Assembly: GCF_014905175.1 (NCBI RefSeq)
Contig: NC_057790.1
Span: 2,666,001-2,730,000, forward strand
Direction of reading: 5' to 3'
Source of the DNA: Aphidius gifuensis
Taxonomy: Eukaryota; Arthropoda; Insecta; Hymenoptera; Braconidae
Length of the DNA stretch: 64,000 bases
Numbering within the stretch: position 1 is the stretch's first letter; every line of letters starts with the position of its first letter. The translations under genes were made by a program, and so were the position numbers. Under the pieces are notes generated by a model, which searched no databases, had not been told where the DNA came from, and worked only from the letters and a program-made list of their open reading frames with translations. Shown piece after piece: positions 11,402-22,800 of this stretch.

Positions 11402-12573
11402 ATATTTTAATTATTTATTTTATCATCTTTACCATAATGATAAAATTACATTCATTTTTTTCTTTCTCTATCTTTACTATTACTTTAATCTATCACTCTC
11501 AATATTATCTCATCTTTCTTTCGATCTTCTTTCATAACTTGAAAATAATTCAAAAAAAAAATAGATAAATTAATAAAAATATATACATTTGTCAATGAAA
11601 CGTTCCTTCAATCCCATGTGTATTATTTTTATCCTATCGTATAATCAGAAAATAAATAAAATATACCTTATATGATGTAATTTTTTTTTTGTTAATTGTA
11701 TAAATTGTTTATTTGTAAATTTTACCATGTGGAATCCTAGCATTTGCATGTTTATATGAAGATAATCTTTGGGTATGTTTATTTCATGTTAATTATTTTT
11801 GAAAAAAATTTTAGTTATTTAGTATGATGATGATGATGGTATTTTAGGATCAAGAAATTTAGGTGAAGCAAAAATTGATGCAGAAGATGATTTGGAATAT
11901 GTTTTTAATGGTCTTGGTCGTGCAATACCTGATGATAATATTGAGGATGATTTTGTATCATCACAACGTAAATTTAAAGAGAGAGCTGCTAATGCATTTG
12001 AAGAAGATTTAGCTGAATTACGTCGTAAACGACGAGACATTCAGGTTTTTAAAATAATAAATACAAATATATAAATAAAGATCTTAAGCATTTAATTATT
12101 GTTTAATCATATATATTTTTCTTTTTTATCAACAGGATAGAATGTTTGACATGATTGACATTGGAGCTGAAATAAATAGAGCTAAAAGTAGCCTAGAAAC
12201 ATCAAATAAAGCATTTGAAAAACATGCTAAAAAATTTGATAATCAAGAAGAGCCAGAAATTGAACCAAAAAATTTAGTTGAACGTCTTGAAAAAGCAAGA
12301 AAATTAAAAAAATTATCATTAATACAAGAAAATCCAGATGTTGAGGGTAAAATAAAAACACCAATGATGAAATGGTGTACATTTGTTGAGCTTGATAATG
12401 AAATGCCAAAAATGATTGGTGAAATGACTAAAGCTAGAATAAGAAATGAAGCACCAATAAATATTGATGGTACACCAATGATTATAAATGATAAAATAAA
12501 ATCATCATCAACTGAAAAACGTCGCACTAAAAAACGTTCAGCATTAAAAAAAAAAAAGTTAGTTTCATTGTAA
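9563..12573 (+). CDS. Mf: Myofilin-like thick-filament protein, isoform with cassette 2
   Basis: The same first exon (9563-9743) can join 11848-12044 and 12136-12573, giving 271 residues. The acceptor at 11846-11847 is in the same phase as that of cassette 1, and the joined sequence, GSRNLGEAK, parallels cassette 1's GSRDLSGPR. Cassette 2 is a diverged copy of cassette 1: SSQRKFKERAA matches STTRKFKAHAA, AKSSLETSNKAFEKHAKKF matches AKTSFEEADAAYKRRTKF, and PMMKWCTFVELDNEM matches AMTRWTKLPDIEKN. The C-terminus is strongly basic (EKRRTKKRSALKKKK). An intron at 12045-12135 divides this cassette but not cassette 1. Because cassette 1 carries its own stop codon, the two are alternative terminal exons. 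This resembles the isoform variety of insect myofilin genes; functional differences are unknown. Confidence 0.7.
9744..10739 (+). other. First intron of the myofilin-like gene
   Basis: Donor GTAACA at 9744 and acceptor TTTACAG ending at 10739. The interior is A/T-rich with long homopolymers and no coding sequence. For the cassette 2 isoform the intron would extend to 11847. Confidence 0.65.
11402..11847 (+). other. Cassette 1 3' UTR and upstream part of the cassette 2 splice acceptor
   Basis: After the TAG at 11399-11401 there is AT-rich sequence with an AATAAA hexamer near 11570, a suitable poly(A) signal for a transcript ending with cassette 1. The rest is the intron before cassette 2, ending in ATTTTAG at 11841-11847. 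A GATGATGATG run just before that acceptor would be skipped. Confidence 0.5.
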
Positions 12574-13500
12574 ATAAAACAATAAATAAAAACAAAAATA
12601 AATTATATTATAATCATCATTTATAATTGCTATTAAATCTCACCTTTTTTTTAAAAAAAAAAAACAATTTGTCAAACAAAAAAATTATATTAAATCATTG
12701 ATAATAATAAAACCTGTCTTATAAAATTATTCAATTATTTTATTTATTTATTTATTTATTTAAAAATGATAATCCTCATGTAGAAGTTGATAAAACAAAG
12801 TTCCTGAAGACTCTGATTGTTGATTGACTATTAATTTTTTATTTAAGCTAACTTTGACAATGGAAGGGGTAATAAAAAAAATAAGTTAAATGTAATTGCC
12901 CCTGAGTTTGTTGCTGGTATATTGAAATCAGATTAATGTGTCAAATTGTGATTAAAATTTCGTAATGAATAGAATGGTGTTACGAAATGTCTATCAATAG
13001 TCACTGTCAAATGGCAATAATCTCTCCCTGACCCATCAATTTGATCCACAATATTCTAGATAAATATTACCATCAAATATCATGTCAAACTATATTTAAA
13101 ATTCATAAATTTATCAAGATTTTTCAGCGGGTATATTTGAAAATTATCAAATATTGTCACATGGATATTCATGATTTATGCTAAATTATTCAGAATAATT
13201 AAATTATCATCTTGACTGTTAATCAGCCCAAATACATGACTATTATTTACGTGTTATGTAGAAATAGACAATCCAATGGCAATGCAATTATTTAAAAAAA
13301 ATTCAAAAAAAAGAAACAACAAAATGCTAGATGAAAAAAAAAAAATCCTGTTAATTTGATGAGAAGGGGAATAAATGAATTGACGAATTGAAATTGTTTG
13401 CGACAATTCTAATGTGGCAAGATAATTGTTTTTTTTTTTTTTTTAATTCAATCATTGTGCCAGGGTGACTATTTTTTTTTTTATCTCCCACTTTTTGGGT
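12574..13500. other. Spacer between the myofilin-like gene and flightin
   Basis: The first bases after TAA 12571-12573 contain AATAAA hexamers that could end the cassette 2 transcript. The rest is A/T-rich with no gene. The part from 12780 to 13250 is less homopolymeric than most spacers here and could hold flightin regulatory sites, but no specific motif was convincing. Confidence 0.45.
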
Positions 13501-13556
13501 ACCATGTTAAACAAGAGACACTGGGTCAAAGACGTTAAACATAAAACTAAGCAACA

Positions 13557-13566
13557 AATAAAAGCG
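13557..13566 (+). promoter_or_regulatory. Candidate TATA-like element of flightin
   Basis: AAATAAAAGC lies about 120 bases before a probable 5' UTR donor and just upstream of a GC-richer patch (TTTAACCGGGGTCATAAGT) where transcription could start. The spacing is reasonable, but the element is weak and the surrounding A/T content makes false matches common. Confidence 0.3.
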
Positions 13567-13684
13567 ATAGTTTAACCGGGGTCATAAGTAGTCGAGGGTG
13601 GATTTTTTTTCAAGAGAGATCTGTCCTCGTTAAAATAAATTTCATTATTTTCAATTAAACAACAAAAGATATTATTAATTACAG

Positions 13685-13907
13685 GTAATAAAAAATTTGT
13701 GCGCGAGTGATAATAAAAATTAGCTATTATATTTGTTTTAATTAATTAATTAATTGTTATTTATTTTATTTTTCAATTTGGTTTTAATGAGGATTATGCA
13801 AGTGGTGTGATTGAGAAAAATAAATAGAAAGCTTAAGTGAAGTTGCATAAGATAATTTGAGTATAATTTTCAAATAAATTTGTGTATTTTAATTACATGT
13901 GTTGCAG
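13685..13907 (+). other. Probable intron in the flightin 5' UTR
   Basis: The donor ACAG|GTAATA at 13685 and the acceptor TGTTGCAG ending at 13907 fit consensus well and lie just upstream of the flightin start codon. Splicing them would leave a leader of about 45 bases from 13908 to the ATG at 13953. This is inferred from signals alone. Confidence 0.5.
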
Positions 13908-13952
13908 GATAATAATAAATTAAAATTTATTAAAAAAAAATAATTGTAAAAA

Positions 13953-14536
13953 ATGGCTGATGATGATGCACCAGCTTGGGATCTTGGTGATGTGGAAGAG
14001 ACAAAACCAAGTCAACCATCAAGTCGTGCACGTACACCAGTAGCTGGTTCTCAACCATTATCAGGACGTTCATCTGGTACAACAACACCAGGTGGTACAA
14101 AAAATCCAAAACAACCACCAAGACCAAAGCTGGATTATTCAATTTTTGCTAAAGCACCAAAACCAGAATATACACTTCATTGGGTTAAGCCATTGTTTTT
14201 AAATTATCAATATCTATGGAATTACAGGTAATCGATCTTTGAAAATATTTATATGATGGAAATTTTTTAAATTTGTAAATTTAATTTTACAGACAATTTT
14301 ATTACAATGATGTCATTGATTATCTCAACAAACGTAATCGTGGAATTAGCCGTGATCGACCAAATGCTGAAGAATGGTCTGAAAGAATGTTTAAACTTTA
14401 TGATCATAAAAATACAAATAGAAGTGTTAAACAAATTGCTGATGTGAGATTGATGAATGAATACAAACCAGAGCCAAGATATTACAGCTATCATACTCGT
14501 GCATACTACAGTTTAAAATATCAAAAAATACTTTAA
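13953..14536 (+). CDS. fln: Flightin, thick-filament protein of insect muscle
   Basis: Two coding exons, 13953-14227 and 14293-14536, split the codon for Arg92 and give 172 residues, close to the 182 of the fly protein. Flightin binds the myosin rod and sets thick-filament length and stiffness in flight muscle. The N-terminus (MADDDAPAWDLGDVEE) is acidic, as in flies; residues 15-60 are rich in Ser, Thr and Pro. The conserved WYR region runs from about residue 76: HWVKPLFLNYQYLWNYR, then QFYYNDVIDYLNKRN. The C-terminus, YYSYHTRAYYSLKYQKIL, also matches the family. The 65-base intron has GTAATC and TTTTACAG ends. ATG 13953 has a purine-rich context (AAAAAATGG). It follows the myofilin-like gene in the same direction, which fits shared muscle expression. 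Confidence 0.95.
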
Positions 14537-17500
14537 ATAATTTATTATTTATTATTTATTTATTATTTATTGCTATTTATTTTTTTTCTTTCATGTTAAC
14601 AATATATACGTTGATGTATTTAAACAAAAAAAAAAACTTGTAATTTCATTTGCATTATAATTAAATGTAATGTTGGTAAAAATTAATCAAAAAATAATAA
14701 TAATTGAGTATTTATATTGATATTGATGCTGAAAATAAAAATGTAAATTTATCATAATAAAAAAAATTAATAATTAATTTAAATTGAATAAAAATAAAGT
14801 CATATTTTAAACGAATATCTATGTCAATATTTTAATGTAACACAAATTCGTTTTTTTTTTTTTTTATTAGATTTTTTTGTTATTCATAATAAACAATTGT
14901 GAATAATATTATGATTTTTTAGTCATACTTTAAAATATTTTGTATAATTTTATTTATTTTTCAAGTCACAAAGTAAGATATAATTTTGACTTTTATTATC
15001 TTGATTATTTGAAAAAATTATCAACAACAAATACACTGTGTCGATTTAAATAAATAATATTTATTTATAGATTTTTTTTATTTTGAAGATTAAATATAAT
15101 GCTGAAGATGACCACATAATTTGATTAAATTTGCAATGACATTTATTTGTAACTCTTGACCTGATTGAACGAGCCAAAAAGAAAAAATAACAAACAATTC
15201 TTTATTTATTTTTTTATATAACACAGAGAAAAATCGACAATGCAGTTTATTTAATTTATTTATTTGCATAGGCACGACTGAACATTTAATTATATTATTC
15301 ATTATTATTTACCAAAAAAAAAAAAATCTAATTTTAAACAAACAAGAGGCTTTGAATTATTGTTATAACTTTTTTAAAATTCACACTTGCTATAATAATT
15401 GAAATTTTTTTTGTTTTTTAAATTTTATTATTTATTTTTTATTTTTAACAATTAACTGATTATTACGCCGTTTAATTTTATACATTTTTGTAGCACATTC
15501 AATCACAAAAAATTGACTCGCACACATATAACATATTTATTTAAATTATTAATTTAACTGTGAAAGGATTGAGCTCAACTTTAGAGTGGTTATTTAAAAG
15601 CATTCAAAGATCAAAGAAATAAATAAACAATGACAAATTTATGAGTTAATAAATAACACATTGTTAAAGATTCATTTCAATATGATAGTATTATTTTTTA
15701 ATATAATAATTTGAAAGATAGTATATAGTAACTTGTTATAATTGAGTCGAGAAAAATTGTTAAAATTTCGTTGAATCGCGACGTCTACGAATAAGCGTAT
15801 TATTTTTATTAAATTAATTAAAATAACACTATTTTATCTTTTTAATTTTTTCATCATCTGCTGCATGAAACAATGAATTTTCATTTAATTGTTTCAAGCA
15901 TTTTAATTTATTTCTAAAAAATCAAATTACAATTTTTATCGTATCAAAGCTTGAACAGTAAAAGCATCAGTCATTCTGAATGAAAAATAAAATTAAAATA
16001 AAACTGCCACACAATTTTTGAACCTTATCACAACCTTTTAATTTTTTTAAATTTATTATTTTTTTATAATCTTCAATTTTATTTATTGTTATTTTAGCAT
16101 GAGAAAGAAAGAAAAAAAAAAAAAACATTTAGAAGAATTATCATGGACAACAAGAGGCAAAACTCATCAAGAGTATTTTTTTATTTTTATTTTTTATAAA
16201 CATTATGTTATATAAAAAGTTTCTAAAATTGTTATTTAATTTAATTTAATCATTTTTCTTTTTAATTAAATGAAATTGTAATATATATTTGTTTTTTGTT
16301 TTTTTTTTTTTTCTTTTAATCATTCCTGAGGATAAAAAGGTCACTAATATAATAAATCGATTAATATTCATTTCTATTTGCTCTTTTATCATTACATGCA
16401 ATAATATATATTTTGTTAAATCTTTGAATAATAATTTTAAATATATTTGTAACATGTATTATAATTGGAAAATAATTATTATTAGTTGAACATGTTTTAT
16501 TGATAGGCATTGTTAAGTTTGGTATTTTCGTGATATTAATATTATTGGAAATGTGGTCACGAGCCTTCGAATGGTAGAGAGCTTTTCACTTCCTGTTGAC
16601 AATGTTTACCAAACCACTCAATCGATGTGGATATATTTTGTCTCTCAACAATGCACACCATCAGACTGATTCAATTAACCAAATCACTGTACAATATGAA
16701 TCATCGTCTCTTCTATTTGTCAGACATAAACAACAAGTCTAAAATATTTTAAAAAACAAAAAAAATAATATCGTTTGATTTAATTGTCAATTATATTTCA
16801 TTTGTATTTTTCTTTTTTTTTTTTCTTTTGTTATTTAATCATTGTTATTGCTTTGAATATTTATTTATTTAAATTTTATATTTTATTAAATTCAAACTGC
16901 AATATTTGAATACCACTTGGTGTAATAAAGACAAATTACATTTTTATTATATTTTTTTTTTTTTCATAAAATTGATACTTTTTAGTCAAGAAATTTTATA
17001 TTTTATTTTTGAAAAATTTATTTAAACAACAAGATGAAAGAATTATTTAAAAGATCAATAGTTTTTCTTAGTAATTTTTGAAATTTTATTTTTAATTTAT
17101 TGTTAATTATTATGTCAATCAAAAAAAAAAAAAAGTTAATTCAAAAAATTTTCAACAAATCTATTTTTATTTTAATTATATATATATTTTTTTTTTTCAG
17201 ATCGATAATGAACAATTAAAGATAATTAATTATCACTTCTCTTGACATTATTATTGAATATATTAATTTTTTTTTCAAACATATATTGGCCTCGTCAATG
17301 ATTTTCTCAATGGTTATTTTAATTACAAAATAGCCTTCAATCCTTTTTGTCCAATTGTTTTGACTCTTTTTCAAGCTGTTATTTATCGTTTTTTTTCTTA
17401 ATTTTTTTTTGTCACACTCATCATACATTATCAATCATAATCACACACAATTTTATCGTCACTTTCATTCGAAAAAAATAAATTTCTAAAACGACTTTTG

Positions 17501-18480
17501 GGCAATAGTGATTTAATATTTTTCAACTTTTTTTTTTTTTTTATTACGAGGTTACTTGACCTCATTTTTTTTTTAACTCTACGTCATCCAGCATTGAGAC
17601 TCATTTGCCAGTATATAAAGAAAAGAAAAAAAAAAAAGGAAAAATTTAAATGTCTTTTCTTTTTTTTTCTTTTCTATTTTTTCTAGTGGAAATAAAATAT
17701 TAATACAAAAACACAACACACAGTAATTATTAATATGATAATTATGTATATAAGTTTGAGCTTTTGTGCCTTAAATCGTCGATGAGGACTCCAGGAATTT
17801 TAAATTAATTAATTAATAATAAGTTTTTAAAAAAAAAAAATTAAACACAACACAAATATTACACACGAGAAAAAAAAAAAAACAAATATTTATACTAATT
17901 TATGTAGAATATCTACTGTTTAATATTTCAATGATAATTTAATTTTTGATGACTAAAATATATACTGAATTTGACACAACTTGGATCTCTTGAATAATTT
18001 TTTTTTTTCGCCTGTCAATATCACTCGAAAATAAAGTCAATAACTCTTGTAATTAATGTGGGTGTATGAATTAATTATTTGTATTTCCAATAATCAATTC
18101 AAGCTCACATCCAGTATTCCCTCATGATTTTCATATTTTTATAATAAAAAAACAAACAAATTGTTTTTAAATTAAATCAAAGTATAGCTTTTAAAAAACT
18201 TTTTTAATGAAAAATAATTATTTTTTACTTGTGCAATGACATAAATCTAATAGCTAATATAATATATGAAAAATTCTAAATATGACAGTGAAGAAAAAAA
18301 AAAGAAAAAAACACAAAAAATCACAAATAACATGTAAATTATAAATAATTGTACGAAAACACATGAATTATTTAGTTTTTTTTCTGTTTTTTCCATAAAT
18401 CTTTTACAGATTTACGTTTTGTTTTTCTTTTTTTTACAAATTAAATTATCTTATAATTTAATTTCGTCATTTTACTTAAA
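14537..18480. other. Gene-free stretch between flightin and neurocalcin (tail to tail)
   Basis: AT-rich non-coding sequence beginning with the flightin 3' UTR (AATAAA-like hexamers near 14735-14760). No coding exon was recognised on either strand. A mixed-composition patch at about 16540-16740 is the only part that stands out and might be regulatory. Open frames at 16246-16489 and 17216-17686 are translations of A/T tracts. Confidence 0.5.
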
Positions 18481-18523
18481 ATTATAAAATTTAAATTAAA
18501 AAAAAAAAACGAAGGAGCGACAC

Positions 18524-18575
18524 GACTAGTCTTGCAGACTAGTTTGCGGTCTGCGCAAGTGCACTGGGCTCAGTG
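18524..18575 (-). repeat. GC-rich double hairpin near the 3' end of neurocalcin
   Basis: An isolated GC-rich patch follows the Nca stop codon by about 475 bases on the minus strand. CTTGC-AGAC (18531-18539) pairs with GTCT-GC-GCAAG (18549-18559) with a two-base bulge, and CACTG-GGCT-CAGTG (18562-18575) forms a second hairpin beside it. GACTAGT occurs twice (18524 and 18537). It may be a structured part of the Nca 3' UTR; this is inference from complementarity. Confidence 0.45.
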
Positions 18576-19049
18576 ACATTGAATTTATTATTATCAGGGC
18601 AAAATTCAATCAACAAAAATCCTCGTCGACGATGTGGCCAATAAAAACACCCAATCATTAATAATCATCATACACATTTTAAACAAAAAAAAAAAAAGTA
18701 AAATGACATGAAAATTTGTCGCAAAATAATATCAATTGTCGTTTATCTATTTTTTTTTTTACCTATTTTATTTATTTGTTAACTTGCTCTAGTCACAAAG
18801 TCAGTCTATAATAATCTACGTCATTTTAAAAACTTAATAATATATTAATTACTTTTTTTTAAAGTTAATTAATTAATAATGTTTTTTTTATTTTTATTTT
18901 TTGTATTTTTAAATTGAGTTTAAACTCGTGTTATTGATGACAAAATGATTATAATGATTGGGCATTTTCATATACAAAATAAGTGATGATATTGTTGAAT
19001 AATGACCCGATATTATTAGGATTAAATATTTAATATAAATCCAAATAAT

Positions 19050-19862
19050 TCACTGAGCCTGTGCACTTGGATCGCACTGCAATAGTCGCACAATAGACGG
19101 ATCACTTTTAGCACCCTCAATAAATTCTTCAAGTGATAATTTACCATCTTTATTTTTATCCATTTGACGAAATATTTTATCTGTTCTTTTTTCAGGTGTT
19201 GATTCATCTTCTGGCATTTTCATAACAGTACCAACCATCTTATAAATCGCCTGTTGAATAAACAAATTAATATTATTTATACATACAATTATTGTTTTTT
19301 TTATATTTTAATAATACACACCGTAACAATTTCTAGCATTTCTTGACGTGATATATAACCATTTCCATCTAGATCATACATGCTAAAGGCCCACTTTAAT
19401 TTTTGTTCTAATTTACCACGTGATGTCACACTCAGGGCACAGAGAAACTCCCGAAAGTCAATTGTACCATCGCCATTTGCATCAAATGTTCTGAAGACAT
19501 GTTCAGCAAACTACATGTAAAAAATAAAAAAAATATTTATAATACTTAATAATTAGCTTTATGTATATTTTAATATTACCTTTGATGCATCACCATAAGG
19601 AAAAAAATTTCCATATATTTTTTTAAATTCTTCAACACTCAGATGTCCACTTGGACAATCCTTCAAAAATCCTTTGTACCATTCTTGAATTTCAGCATCT
19701 GCAGTTTAAAATTTAATATTATTAGTTTTATCATTTCTTTGAATAAATACTTGAGTTAAATTATTATTATTATATAATTCAATAAAACAAACCTGAAAAT
19801 TCTGTATTTTGTTTTAAATCTTCAAGCACTTCTGGCTTTAGTTTAGAGTTTTGTTTGCCCAT
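19050..19862 (-). CDS. Nca: Neurocalcin, hippocalcin-like neuronal calcium sensor
   Basis: Four minus-strand exons, 19862-19793, 19698-19580, 19510-19322 and 19250-19050, encode 192 residues, the usual family length. It is a calcium-myristoyl switch protein that moves to membranes when calcium rises in neurons. MGKQNSKL offers the myristoylated Gly2. EF-hand 1 is the inactive Cys-Pro type (KDCPSGHLSVEEF). Three functional loops have Asp first and Glu last: DANGDGTIDFRE (73-84), DLDGNGYISRQE (109-120) and DKNKDGKLSLEE (157-168). The C-terminal DPSIVRLLQCDP is typical of neurocalcin. The splice sites are mostly canonical and phases are 1, 0 and 0. Introns are 71-94 bases, unlike the large introns of the neighbouring paralogue. 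A 5' UTR acceptor is likely at 20081-20082. Confidence 0.97.
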
Positions 19863-22800
19863 TTTGACCTTCCAGAGCACAGTCCAAATATATATATAGA
19901 ATAACAAAAATTCTCAAACTTTAAATATCTAAAAGATATTTTTAATTTATCTTAAATCGTTGAGTTTTTTTCAATTAACTATATTTATTTATAGTTAAAT
20001 TTCAAAACAAAACTTTCATTAAGATAAATGTTTCTCTTCAAATTGTTTTTTCAACAGTCACCATCCACTCAGTCACCTTTCTGTAAAAAGAACATGCAAA
20101 AAAAACAAATAGCAAATGAAAAACAAATCAATTAACAAAACTTTACATTAAAAAAAAAATGTCAACCTATTATCCCAACAAAAAAATTATTCCATACATA
20201 TTTTCATTTTTTCATTTTCAAAATTTTCCATTCACAAATTCACACCACAACTCACTCAAATATAATACAAAAAAAAAAAAAAAAATACATCACATTCACC
20301 CAAACCTGAAACAGAAATAAAAAAATAACAAATTAGTTTCTTTTTTTTTTTTTTTTTTTTATAAATAAACAAATACATTATTGGAGCATAGTGCGATTTA
20401 TTATAATAATAATTATGATAACGATAATGTAGGTAATTTTTTAAAATCATTTTCGTCGACCCACATACAAAATACGATTATTAATTAATTAATTAATTAT
20501 TAAACTCCATTTTTTGATTCACTTTAAATCAGTGGTGATAGTTATTAATAGTAATTCGCATTAATACATGTTTTTTTTTTTTTTAAATAATATCAATTGA
20601 TTATTTTGTTGTTGATTTTAAAATGTGTTATATTAATTAATTTATATTATTATTTGTATATGAATTAATTAATTAAAAACATCCAGTAAATAAAATTACT
20701 AGAATGTATTATACATTTACATTTAATTCCACTATATATTTTTATGTTTCAAAAACACGTCGAACACATGATTAATTTAATATATATATTTTATTTATTT
20801 ATTTTTTTTTATTTTAGTTTTTATTTTTTTTTATGAAAAAATATTTAGATAGATTTTAAAACATGTTGTTAATAATAAACAATTTTATGCAATGAATTAA
20901 TATTATTTTTAAATTTATTATTTTTTTTTAAATATTTATATAAACATTATCGAAAATTTTTATATTTGAATATTTATCATTGTCGTTTGTGTGTGTTTTT
21001 TTTTTTTTAAATTGTTTTATTTATTTTAAAATTTAAACATAATGTCAGGTAAAATAACGAGCATACAATATGAGCCGGGTATTGATTACTTGTGTCACGA
21101 ATGGCTGACGCTGACTTTACGACACGTACTAGATTTATATATATTTAGATATATCATACCAATTTAAATTGATCTCAATGATCCGACTGATAACATTCAT
21201 TAAGGTCGTTGCGGGTGTGTGCTTTATTCGATTGTTAATTTACTAAAAAAAAAAATCGAAAATAACAAACAAACAATAATATACAACAATAATTCAACTG
21301 CCAATTTTTTATACATATTATTTTTCAATAATTTATTTAATATAGATCTGTAAATTTTTTTATATATATTTTTTTAAATTGTTTTTATCATTGGTTAATC
21401 ATGATTAATATGATACCTTTAATTAAACAATTTTATTTTTTTTGATGACAATCATGTTCCCATTATTATTATCTTTATTATTAATTTTTTTTTTCTTTTA
21501 TATTCATCTATTCATAGTTGATTAATGATTTTAAGCAGGTGCGATAAGAGAAGATTTATTGCTTTCGTTAATTTTTTTTTATATATAATTTTATAAGGTT
21601 TTTTTTTTTGTTAATATTTTTATTTTTTTTCAACAACATAAATGCATTTAATACGGTTATATTTCTGGCTTTAATTCTACAACCCTCCACTGCATTAATA
21701 TTCCACCAGTTTTTTTATTTTTTTATTTTAAACTTTTAATTTAGTGATTATTTTTTTCTGCGCTTTATTTTTTCGGGGTCTCGCTTATTCACTGAAAGAC
21801 ACTGAATAAAATATCAGATATTTTTTTTTCATTTTTATATATCAGTTTTCATTGTTTTCATTATTATTTTTGGTTTATGCATTAGAGGAAATAATTCTGC
21901 TTGATAGAGCAAAGTTTTAAAATAAAAAAAAAGTGAAAAAAAATAGTTTTAAAATGAGGAAAAAACTTTTTGAATAAGAAAATTGTGACGACGAATATAT
22001 TTTATATTGTTATTATATTTTTTTTATATCGCTCAATAGACGATGATCAAAGTTTCGGTGTTTTTTATTATATAGAATTTTTTTTTTTTTGCTTTTTCAC
22101 AAGTTATAAACTATATATAAATATATAATATATAAAATGTATTTAATCAACGGTGCAACGATCATAATTTTTAATTAATTTAACTCAATTTTATTGTTAT
22201 ATTTATTTTAATCTCAGCCTCAAATACACAAATAATTCCACCCAATTATTTCGATTACTATTGTGTATAATTTAAATGAAAATTAAAGAAACAAAAAATC
22301 AATTTTATGAATATTTAATTATTAATTAAATTATGTTAAATAAATGTATTCATAAAATTTATTCTTTATAATTTAAATGAATTATTTAGTTTTTTTTTTT
22401 CTATATTGCTGATGATTAAAATAATTTTTTTAATTGGATTTTATATTTTTATTTTTGAGCTTTTATTTTAAAATAAAAAAAATTCTATCATTGATCAGAC
22501 ATTGAGAGAGAAAAAATGATAATTTTTATTCATTTCAAATTGTTAATTGAAGCGTTAATTTATTTGACAAATCGATTTTAAGTTGAAGTAAATTTGCTTT
22601 GTTATTGGTAGTTATGAAAGAGATAAAAACAAGAGTCATTAAAAAAAGCTCACAATATTAAATAAATTTCAAAAAAAGTAGAAAAATATAAAACGTAGTT
22701 ATAATTTTTTAATAAAGACAAATGTTTTTTCTTTTTGTTGTTATTTTTTTAAAAATATTATTTCAATTTTTTTTTATTATCTCACAAAGCTGTAATTTTC

